Below are positions 1-5,386 of a stretch of 5,386 nucleotides of DNA, in pieces (within the stretch, counting starts at the first letter, position 1; each line of letters begins with the position of its first letter). This DNA comes from CAZXVW01 sp964644025. GTDB taxonomy: Bacteria; Acidobacteriota; Terriglobia; Bryobacterales; Bryobacteraceae. The notes below the pieces were generated by a model. The model was not told the DNA's origin. It saw nothing but the letters and a program-made list of their open reading frames with translations, and ran no database searches. A program made the position numbers and the translations under genes. The stretch lies in contig CAZXVW010000254.1 in NCBI GenBank assembly GCA_964644025.1, positions 1 to 5,386 on the forward strand, in the 5' to 3' direction.

Positions 1-1
1 G

Positions 2-1018
2 CCGCGGGCCAAGGTTGAGGTCAAAAGCAAAGCCAGCGGCATTGTGAAAGAGATTTTCGTCGATTATGGCGAGTGGGTCAAGAAGGGCCAGGTGCTGGTG
101 GAGCTGGACAAGGAAGAATTGCAGGCGAGGGTGCGGGAAGCGAAGGCGGTTTTGCTGGCGGCCCAGGCGGCCGAGCAATCGGCGCGGGCCTCGTACGAAC
201 GGAACCGGACGGAAGCCGAAGCGCCGGGCCTGCCGTTTCTGAAAGCCAGTATGGAGCGGGCGCGCAAGCTCCGTGAGGACGGTCTGATCGCGGCGTCGGT
301 TTGCGAGGAGGCGGAAAAAGCTTACGAGATGGCGCTGAACAAGCAAATGATGGCGCTCAGAAACGTGGCCGTGGCCCGGGCCGAGATCGCGCGGGCCAAT
401 GCCCAGGTGGCGCAGGCCGAGGCGGCGCTGGACCGCGCCGAAGAGAATCTGCGGAACTCGACCATCAAAAGCCCGATGGACGGCCTGGTGCTTTCGCGGG
501 ACGTCGAGGTGGGGGACGCCGTGAGCTCGATCCTGGTGCTGGGATCGCAGGCCACCCTCCTCATGACGCTGGGCGACGTCGGCGACGTCTACGTGCGAGG
601 CAAGGTGGACGAAGCCGACATCGGGAACGTTTACATCGGCCAGCCGGCCCGCATCGTGGTGGAGAGTTTTAAGGATAAGAAGTTCAACGGGAAGGTCACG
701 AAGATCTCGCCGCTGGGCGTGGAACAGGACAACGTGACCACCTTCGAGGTGCGCGTCTCGATTGCCAATCCCACCGGGGAGCTCAAAGCCAACATGACGG
801 CCAACGCGGAAATCATCCTCGAGGAAAAGCATGACGTGCTGCTGGTGCGGGAAAGCGCGGTGGTTTACGACCGGCAGCGCAATGCGTTTGTCGAGATGCC
901 GGACCCGGGCGCCGAAACCGGAAAGCGGAAGGTCCCCGTGAAGCTGGGAATTTCCAACGGCATCGAGGCCGAGGTGCTGGCGGGTCTGCGGCAGGACGAC
1001 ACGGTGATCTTGCAGTAG
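2..1018 (+). CDS. HlyD/MacA-family periplasmic adaptor subunit of an ABC exporter (5' partial)
   Basis: This is a membrane-fusion (adaptor) protein that would link an inner-membrane ABC exporter to an outer-membrane channel. The frame is open to the window edge. The codons at 2-43 already encode barrel-sandwich sequence (VEVKSKASGIV), so the GTG at 44 is internal and the signal peptide or membrane anchor is missing. In order: the first lipoyl half (to about 105, with YGEWVKKGQVLVELD); a long Ala/Glu/Arg-rich coiled-coil hairpin (about 107-457), with its tip near REDGLIAAS; the second lipoyl half (458-530, STIKSPMDGLVLSRDVEVGD); then a beta-barrel domain (VRGKVDEADIGNVYIGQPA) and a membrane-proximal domain ending in GLRQDDTVILQ. 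This order is standard for MacA/HlyD proteins. Two MacB-type permeases follow on the same strand, which fits an adaptor for that transporter. The substrate cannot be told. An RND-type adaptor has a similar fold, but the neighbours favour ABC. Confidence 0.93.
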   Translation, partial: PRAKVEVKSKASGIVKEIFVDYGEWVKKGQVLVELDKEELQARVREAKAVLLAAQAAEQSARASYERNRTEAEAPGLPFLKASMERARKLREDGLIAASVCEEAEKAYEMALNKQMMALRNVAVARAEIARANAQVAQAEAALDRAEENLRNSTIKSPMDGLVLSRDVEVGDAVSSILVLGSQATLLMTLGDVGDVYVRGKVDEADIGNVYIGQPARIVVESFKDKKFNGKVTKISPLGVEQDNVTTFEVRVSIANPTGELKANMTANAEIILEEKHDVLLVRESAVVYDRQRNAFVEMPDPGAETGKRKVPVKLGISNGIEAEVLAGLRQDDTVILQ

Positions 1019-1025
1019 GCCGCCG

Positions 1026-1069
1026 GCCGGTAAACTCCGGCTCGCGGGGTCAGCCTGGAATCCGGGCTG
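1026..1069 (+). other. Two intercistronic hairpins between adaptor and permease genes
   Basis: The 68-base gap between the adaptor stop and the permease start can form two stem-loops. The first is GCCGG (1026-1030) with CCGGC (1037-1041) around a 6-base loop. The second is stronger: CAGCCTGG (1051-1058) pairs with CCGGGCTG (1062-1069), 8 pairs including one G-U, around the triloop AAT. It ends 17 bases before the permease ATG, directly ahead of the purine-rich stretch GAAGAAAGA that probably serves as ribosome binding site. Neither stem is followed by a run of T, so these are not classical terminators. A role in mRNA stability, processing or translation of the permease is inference. The pairing was checked by eye only. 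Confidence 0.4.
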
Positions 1070-1086
1070 CGAAGAAAGACAACACC

Positions 1087-2343
1087 ATGAGCTTTCGTGA
1101 TCTGCTGGCGGATACCATCGCCACGCTCTGGTCGCACAAGCTGCGCACCGCGCTGACCATGTTCGGCATCGCCTGGGGCATCGTTGCCATCACTCTGATG
1201 GTGGCTGCCGGCGAGGGTCTGCGCGAGGGCCAGGAGAAAGCCGCTGAGTCCTTCGGCAAGAACATCCTGGTCGTGATGGCCGGCCGGACGAGCTTGCAGG
1301 CGGGAGGGACGCGGGCCGGACGGGTGGTTCGCTGGCAGGCGGACGACTATAAGGCCGTCGAAGCAGAGGCGACCGCCTGCCGGTTCGTGATCCCGGAACT
1401 CGGTAACCGGGAAAGCATCCGCAGTCCATACAACAGCGCTTCGCGGCTGGCGGTAGGCTCGCTGCCCCCGTTTGCCGACATTCGCTCGATTGATATCGCC
1501 GAGGGCCGCTTCTATGACTGGGGCGACGTGGAACGCGGAAGCCGGGTGGTTGTCCTTGGAAGTGACCTCTACGAGCAGCTTTACGCGGGCCGGGAGGCGG
1601 TGGGGGAAGAGGTTCTCATTCGCGGCCTGCCGTACACGGTCATCGGCGTGATGAAGAAGAAAGAACAGGACTCCAGCTATGACGGCATGGATATCGAGAA
1701 GGCGTTTATACCGTTCACGGCCGCCGTCCGGGACTTTCCCAACAAGCCGCCATATCCGCCGACCGCCATTGACCGGCTGATCGTCACCCCGAAGAATCTA
1801 TCGCTGCACGAGCGGTGCAAGTTCCAGGTGCGAAGGGCCCTGGGCCGCATCCACCATTTCGATCCGTCCGATGAAGAAGCCGCCAGCATCTGGGACACGG
1901 TGGAGAATGTGAAGCAGTTCCGGACGATGACGGACGGCATCAAATATTTTCTTGGTGCGGTGGGCTTGGTGACGCTCTTTCTGGGCGGGATCGGCGTCAT
2001 GAACGTGATGCTGGTGGCGGTGAGGGAGCGAACGCGAGAGATCGGCGTGCGGAAAGCGGTCGGGGCCACGCGCGGCGGCATCCTGCGGCAGTTCTTCCTG
2101 GAAACGATGATCGTGGTGTTCCTCAGCGGCGGGCTCGGCATGGGAGTGGCCCGCGGAATCTGCAGCGCGGTCAACAGTCTGCCGATGCCACCGTACTTTT
2201 CGGGGCTCATGCCGACATGGCAGTCCACGCTGCTGTCGTTCGGGCTGCTGGGACTGGTGGCGGTGCTGAGCGCAATGTACCCGGCGAGCCGGGCGGCGGC
2301 GGTGGACCCGATCGAAGCGCTGCGATACGAGGCGGGGGGATAG
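1087..2343 (+). CDS. MacB/FtsX-type ABC transporter permease, first of a tandem pair
   Basis: This 418-residue inner-membrane permease has the MacB architecture without the ATPase domain. It has a short cytoplasmic N-terminus, TM1 at about residues 21-43, and a large periplasmic MacB_PCD-type domain (about 45-280) with the family signatures VVVLGSDLYEQLY (155-167) and YTVIGVMKKK (183-192). An FtsX domain follows, with TM2 about 285-311, TM3 about 338-362 and TM4 about 380-401. The segment MNVMLVAVRERTREIGVRKAVGA (305-327) is the conserved cytoplasmic loop that meets the ATPase in MacB/LolCE-type exporters. It ends in the typical DPIEALRYE. The ATG at 1087 gives the expected N-terminus, and the site ahead of it is weak (GAAGAAAGA at 1071-1079). 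The gene lies between its adaptor and a paralogous permease, probably in one transcript. It most likely forms a heterodimer with the next product. TM3 carries an arginine (R356), which is unusual. Substrate unknown. Confidence 0.93.
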   Translation: MSFRDLLADTIATLWSHKLRTALTMFGIAWGIVAITLMVAAGEGLREGQEKAAESFGKNILVVMAGRTSLQAGGTRAGRVVRWQADDYKAVEAEATACRFVIPELGNRESIRSPYNSASRLAVGSLPPFADIRSIDIAEGRFYDWGDVERGSRVVVLGSDLYEQLYAGREAVGEEVLIRGLPYTVIGVMKKKEQDSSYDGMDIEKAFIPFTAAVRDFPNKPPYPPTAIDRLIVTPKNLSLHERCKFQVRRALGRIHHFDPSDEEAASIWDTVENVKQFRTMTDGIKYFLGAVGLVTLFLGGIGVMNVMLVAVRERTREIGVRKAVGATRGGILRQFFLETMIVVFLSGGLGMGVARGICSAVNSLPMPPYFSGLMPTWQSTLLSFGLLGLVAVLSAMYPASRAAAVDPIEALRYEAGG

Positions 2344-2362
2344 AGCAAGCAGACAGGGCAGC

Positions 2363-2366
2363 GGAG
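2363..2366 (+). promoter_or_regulatory. Ribosome binding site of the second permease
   Basis: GGAG lies 6 bases before the ATG at 2373 in the 29-base gap after the first permease. It decides the start: the frame stays open back to 2217, but that extension overlaps the previous gene and encodes Gly/Ala-rich sequence with no permease character. Confidence 0.7.
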
Positions 2367-2372
2367 CGATTG

Positions 2373-3626
2373 ATGTTCAGAGAGATTCTCAAACAGTCAT
2401 GGCAGTCGCTGGTCAGGAGCCCGATCCGCTCCGTGCTGACGATGCTCGGCATCGTGTGGGGAATCGTGGCGGTGGCCTTACTGTTCGCTTATGGCTCCAG
2501 CTTCCGCAGTATCATTCTGGGGGCTTTCGATGCCTTCGGTAGAAGCGTCGTGGTCTGCTGGCCCGGACAGACCAGTGAGCAGGCTGGCGGGGAACGGGCC
2601 GGGCGGCCGGTGCGCTTCGAGCAGGCCGATGTGGACGCGATTCTCGCCGAAGTCCCTCTCATCAAGCATGCGTGCCTGGAGACGGTCCGCTGGCTGCCGA
2701 TCACCTACCGGGAGCGGCTGGTGAATCCCCCGGTGCGGGGCGTATGTCCGGAATACGGCGAGATGCGAAACGAGGCGCCCGCCGAAGGCCGCTGGATTAC
2801 GCCCGAGGATATCCTCGAGCGGCGGCGAGTGGTGTTCCTTGGAAATGGCATCCGGAAGAAGCTGTTCCGCGGCCGGCCCGCGGTCGGGGAAACAGTGCGG
2901 ATCAGCGGAATGCGGTTCACAGTAATCGGCGCCATGGACAAGAAGATCCAGATGAGCAACTACTTCACCAGCGATGACGACTCGGTCTGGATTCCGTATT
3001 CCACCGCCGGCGACCTGTGGAACAACCGCTACGGCTCCGTGCTGCTGTTTGAAACGGTGAATCCGAAGTTCGAGGCCCGCGCCATCCGGCAGGCGAGAGC
3101 GGCGATCGCCAGGCGGCAGCGCTTCTCGCCGACCGACGAGCGGGCCATCTGGGCGATCGGCCGCGAGCAGTTCCGCCCGATGGTGGAAGGGATCGTGGTG
3201 GGACTCCAGGCGCTGCTCGTATTCATTGGCACGCTCACACTGGGTATCGGCGGCGTGGGCGTGATGAACATCATGCTGGTGACGGTGGACGAACGGGTGC
3301 GCGAGATCGGGCTGCGGCGGGCCCTGGGAGCCAAACGTTGGCATATCAAGGCCCAATTTCTGAGCGAAGCGCTGGTGATCACCCTGATCGGCGGCGCGTT
3401 GGGGCTGCTGTTGTCCTACGCGCTGGCCGCGGGGATCGGCACCATCCCCTTGATGGGGCCGCTGTTCGACGACACCTCCGGCCAGGCGGACATCCACCTG
3501 GTCATCGCGCCGGCGACGGTGGCCGTCTCGATTGCCGTGCTGCTGCTGGTTGGGGTGTTAAGTGGCCTGGCGCCGGCGGTGCGCGCTTCCAAGCTGGACC
3601 CGGCGCAGGCGCTGCGGTACGAATAG
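2373..3626 (+). CDS. MacB/FtsX-type ABC transporter permease, second of a tandem pair
   Basis: This 417-residue permease is a paralogue of the preceding gene and has the same layout and no ATPase domain. TM1 lies at about residues 20-40 (VLTMLGIVWGIVAVALLFAY) and the periplasmic domain at about 42-270, with RVVFLGNGIRKKLF (152-165) and FTVIGAMDKK (182-191). The FtsX part has TM2 about 272-303, TM3 about 330-357 and TM4 about 378-402. The ATPase-contacting loop is MNIMLVTVDERVREIGLRRALGA (298-320), and the C-terminus is DPAQALRYE, as in its partner. Both proteins share TSxQAGGxRAGRxVR just after TM1 (67-81 here), although most of the periplasmic domain has diverged. The start at 2373 is supported by GGAG 6 bases upstream and by alignment with the partner's N-terminus. 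Its stop lies 4 bases from the stop of the converging methyltransferase gene. The likely role is one half of a heterodimeric exporter channel working with the upstream adaptor. Substrate unknown. Confidence 0.93.
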   Translation: MFREILKQSWQSLVRSPIRSVLTMLGIVWGIVAVALLFAYGSSFRSIILGAFDAFGRSVVVCWPGQTSEQAGGERAGRPVRFEQADVDAILAEVPLIKHACLETVRWLPITYRERLVNPPVRGVCPEYGEMRNEAPAEGRWITPEDILERRRVVFLGNGIRKKLFRGRPAVGETVRISGMRFTVIGAMDKKIQMSNYFTSDDDSVWIPYSTAGDLWNNRYGSVLLFETVNPKFEARAIRQARAAIARRQRFSPTDERAIWAIGREQFRPMVEGIVVGLQALLVFIGTLTLGIGGVGVMNIMLVTVDERVREIGLRRALGAKRWHIKAQFLSEALVITLIGGALGLLLSYALAAGIGTIPLMGPLFDDTSGQADIHLVIAPATVAVSIAVLLLVGVLSGLAPAVRASKLDPAQALRYE

Positions 3627-3630
3627 GAGA

Positions 3631-4440
3631 TCAACGCCGCCGTTGCACCGCCTCCGGTTTCCGGGCGCAGGCAGCCACGAAGCAGGCCGTGACAGCCCGG
3701 CTCGGAAGGCGCCCGAGGGCCGCGAAGCAGTTGAGCAGAAGCCGGATCGGGCCATCGGCGAAGCGGCCAAACAAGCGCCGCAAGCCAAGGAACAGGAGCG
3801 TGGATGCACCCCGCGGATTGTGGATCAGGTAGTCGGTGGCCGTCACTTCCAGCCCCGCGTCTTCCAGGACGCGGACAAAGCCCGGGAGCGAAATCGTGTA
3901 GCCCAGCCGGAACGGGGTCCAGCCCTGCCGGCTGGCCCGGCGCAGCAGCCGGTAAAAGGGGTTTTGCAGGTTGTCAAGCGTAACGATGAGGGCGCCGCCC
4001 GGCTTGAGAATGCGCGCCAGCTCGGCGAGCGCCGCGCGGAATTCGGCGGCGGATGAGAAATGATCCAGCGTGGAGGTGGAAACGATCAGATCGAAGCAGC
4101 CGCCGCGGAAGGGCAGCTTTCGGAGGTCGGCTGCCAGGAAATGACCGGCGGGCAACGCGTTTCTGGCCGCGGCGCGGCGCGCGGTCGTGAGGGCGAGGTC
4201 GATGCCGACGACGAGTGCGGCGTCCGGGGAGATGTCAAACAGAATGTGATCCCGGCCGAAAGCCTCCTCGAACAGGTCCGTCTTCAGCACGGAGCGAATC
4301 CGGAGACCGGCGGACCACCGCCGGGTCAGCTCCAGGTTCACTTCACGCTTCTGCCGGGCCACCAGCGGATCCAGATACCAGGAGGGCCGGGCCCGGCTCG
4401 CGAGTGTCTCCCACTCGTTCACGGTTTGCAAGCCTCTCAT
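3631..4440 (-). CDS. Class I SAM-dependent methyltransferase, substrate unknown
   Basis: A 269-residue protein (counted from the ATG at 4440) with a Methyltransf_11-like Rossmann fold that transfers methyl groups from S-adenosylmethionine. Visible motifs are GID at the end of strand 2 (79-81, with D81 likely contacting the SAM ribose), AADLRKLPF (103-111) with the usual acidic residue, FDLIVSTSTLDHF (116-128), LARILKPGGALIVTLDN (141-157) and a final strand FVAACARKP (254-262). The motif I position is odd: it reads VLKTDLFEEAFG (51-62) and has no GxGxG loop. About 40 residues rich in Leu and Arg (about 213-250) come before the last strand and may be amphipathic helices. The start is uncertain. 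ATG 4440 has no clear ribosome binding site, while GTG 4422 has GAGAGG 10 bases upstream and begins MNEWETLA. The gene is probably cotranscribed with the nuclease-like gene 91 bases upstream. A small-molecule, lipid or quinone substrate is possible, but nothing in the sequence decides. Confidence 0.85.
   Translation of the reverse strand: MRGLQTVNEWETLASRARPSWYLDPLVARQKREVNLELTRRWSAGLRIRSVLKTDLFEEAFGRDHILFDISPDAALVVGIDLALTTARRAAARNALPAGHFLAADLRKLPFRGGCFDLIVSTSTLDHFSSAAEFRAALAELARILKPGGALIVTLDNLQNPFYRLLRRASRQGWTPFRLGYTISLPGFVRVLEDAGLEVTATDYLIHNPRGASTLLFLGLRRLFGRFADGPIRLLLNCFAALGRLPSRAVTACFVAACARKPEAVQRRR
3632..3645. other. Small hairpin at the convergent gene junction
   Basis: CAACG (3632-3636) can pair with CGTTG (3641-3645) around the 4-base loop CCGC. 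It sits just past the permease stop and inside the last codons of the methyltransferase, where it could form in transcripts from either strand. The stem is short and no T-run follows on either strand, so calling it a terminator would be speculative. It is the only inverted repeat I see right at the junction. Confidence 0.2.
4433..4438 (-). promoter_or_regulatory. Candidate ribosome binding site for an alternative methyltransferase start
   Basis: On the minus strand, GAGAGG ends 10 bases before GTG 4422. This is the best Shine-Dalgarno-like match near the 5' end of the methyltransferase gene and would give a product six residues shorter (MNEWETLA). The sequence ahead of ATG 4440 is pyrimidine-rich and has nothing comparable. 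The spacing is at the long end of what is usual. Confidence 0.4.
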
Positions 4441-4531
4441 TGTATCCGGGTGAGCGGCAGGAGCTCCGATTGGCATAGCCGGGAGCCGGGGGCATTCGTG
4501 CTGGAAAGGTGACCGGGCGAAACCGGATGGT

Positions 4532-5386
4532 TCACAACAACGGCTTGTTGCGGGGTGGAGCGAGCCGCCGTTCGAGCCGCTCGCGGCGATGCCGGAGCGC
4601 GGCCGAATCTTCCAACTCGATTGCCGCCCGGGTGCAGTCGAGCGCCATGGCGTAGTCGCGCTCATGGTGCTCGTAATGCTTGGCCAGCTCTTCGAAGGCC
4701 CGCACGCGAAACGGGTTCCGGCACGTGCTCAGGTCCGTGAAGACGGTCACGGCCGCGGTGGTACGGCCCCGCTTTTTCTCGAGCAGCCCGATGTCCCACA
4801 AGGTGCGGAAGAGCAGGTCGTCGGGAAGGCCGACCTCGACGGCGCGCCGCATCAGCTCGACAGCCTGGTCAAGCTGCTCGGCCCGCCGGAGCCAGCGCGC
4901 CAGGCCGAGCAGTTCGGCTCCGTGGGCCAGCGGCGTCTCGGCCGGCGAGCGGAAAGCGAACGGCACGATGCCCGTCAGGCAGGCCAGGGTGAGGATGTCG
5001 ATGGCGTTGTGGTGGAAGATCGGCACCAGGCGGAAGGCCTCGCGGGTGCGAAGATATTCGAAGTAGACGTAAGGAATCAGCTCGCCGGGAAGATCGCCTT
5101 CGCGCTCGACGCCGAGCACCTGGTTTTCCAGCTCCACTAGGCGGCAGCTTTCGAAGCGCAATTTCCAAAGGCGCCGCGCTCCGAACAGCAGGTCCAGGTG
5201 CGCCATCCGGTCGAACGGCGGCCGTGCCCGCGTCATCCGGTACCGCGTCTCCAGCAGGGGGACATCGTAAGTCCTGCCGTTGTAGGTAATCAGAACGTCG
5301 AACCCGGCCAGGTGGCCGGCCAGCGCGTGCACCAGGCTCGGCTCCTCGTTGTAATCCCGCATGAAGAACTGGCGCACCCGGAATCC
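4532..5386 (-). CDS. YprB/MrfB-like RNase H-fold exonuclease protein with TPR-like C-terminus (5' partial)
   Basis: This protein belongs to the YprB-type ribonuclease H-like family (DnaQ/DEDD exonuclease fold). The frame is open to the right edge (GFR, then VRQFFMRDYNEE), so GTG 5377 is internal. The N-terminal part, where the first catalytic motif (D-x-E) should lie, is outside the window. Counting from GTG 5377, motif II is LITYNGRTYDVPLLETRY (29-46, catalytic D38) and motif III is HHNAIDILTL (122-131, likely H123 and D127). Between them are the family features HLDLLFGARRLWKLRFESCRL and EGDLPGELIPYVYFEYLR. From about 150 to 270 there are helical, Ala/Leu/Arg-rich repeats resembling TPRs (LLGLARWLRRAEQLDQAVELMRRAVE and similar). 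In Bacillus subtilis the homologue YprB (MrfB) pairs with the helicase YprA (MrfA) in mitomycin-damage repair, so a helicase gene could lie just beyond the right edge. That is inference. A methyltransferase gene follows downstream. Confidence 0.88.
   Translation of the reverse strand, partial: GFRVRQFFMRDYNEEPSLVHALAGHLAGFDVLITYNGRTYDVPLLETRYRMTRARPPFDRMAHLDLLFGARRLWKLRFESCRLVELENQVLGVEREGDLPGELIPYVYFEYLRTREAFRLVPIFHHNAIDILTLACLTGIVPFAFRSPAETPLAHGAELLGLARWLRRAEQLDQAVELMRRAVEVGLPDDLLFRTLWDIGLLEKKRGRTTAAVTVFTDLSTCRNPFRVRAFEELAKHYEHHERDYAMALDCTRAAIELEDSAALRHRRERLERRLAPPRNKPLL

Noticed and set aside
1677..2348. Minus-strand open frame (223 codons) opposite the first permease
   Set aside because: Its sequence is the antisense of the conserved FtsX domain, is rich in Ser, Pro and Arg, and has no family features.
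2217..2372. In-frame upstream extension of the second permease
   Set aside because: It overlaps the end of the first permease, encodes Gly/Ala-rich sequence, and is ruled out by the GGAG site 6 bases before ATG 2373.
2478..3497. Long open frame on the minus strand (339 codons) opposite the second permease
   Set aside because: The translation is rich in His, Pro, Gln and Arg with no recognisable domain. It lies wholly opposite a clear permease gene and is a typical shadow in GC-rich DNA.
3562..4056. Plus-strand open frame running past the permease end into the methyltransferase region
   Set aside because: It is in a different frame from the permease and antisense to the methyltransferase, with Arg/Gly/Ala-rich composition and no motif.
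4509..4535. Imperfect inverted repeat (GTGA with TCAC, inner CCGG with CCGG) at the stop of the nuclease-like gene, considered as a terminator
   Set aside because: The stem is interrupted by mismatches and a bulge and no T-run follows on the minus strand, so it does not meet a reasonable standard for an intrinsic terminator.
4441..4665. In-frame upstream extension of the methyltransferase to an ATG at 4665
   Set aside because: It overlaps the 3' end of the nuclease-like gene and encodes low-complexity Ser/Pro/Arg sequence without methyltransferase character. An ATG at 4476 is also possible but has no good ribosome binding site.

Overview
This is a GC-rich bacterial window from an ordinary chromosomal region. 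Coding genes fill almost all of it, and codon third positions are mostly G or C. The combination of a MacA/HlyD-like adaptor, two stand-alone MacB-type permeases, a YprB-like nuclease with a helical-repeat tail and a methyltransferase with an unusual motif I suggests Acidobacteriota (Bryobacter/Solibacter type). That assignment rests on a general impression of the proteins and no marker gene supports it, so treat it as weak.

Left part (about 2-3626, plus strand): three genes in a row form the end of an export operon. The first is a periplasmic adaptor whose 5' end lies outside the window. After a 68-base gap with two hairpins comes a 418-residue MacB/FtsX permease. After a further 29 bases comes a second, paralogous 417-residue permease. 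Together they look like the inner-membrane and periplasmic parts of a MacAB-TolC-like ABC exporter. The ATPase and the outer-membrane channel are not in the window. They may lie upstream of base 1 or elsewhere in the genome.

Right part (about 3631-5386, minus strand): a converging two-gene unit. The upstream gene, cut by the right edge, encodes an RNase H-fold (DnaQ-like) exonuclease-type protein of the YprB/MrfB family with a TPR-like C-terminal half. Downstream of it is a class I SAM-dependent methyltransferase of unknown substrate. Its stop lies only 4 bases from the stop of the second permease.

No stretch over 300 bases lacks a gene. I see no tRNA, rRNA, CRISPR array, insertion sequence, attachment site or replication origin, and no convincing promoter or classical intrinsic terminator. 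The promoters of both units probably lie outside the window. I found no sign of a new multi-gene system. The points most worth a second look are the methyltransferase motif I, the paired permeases without an ATPase in view, and the intercistronic hairpin.
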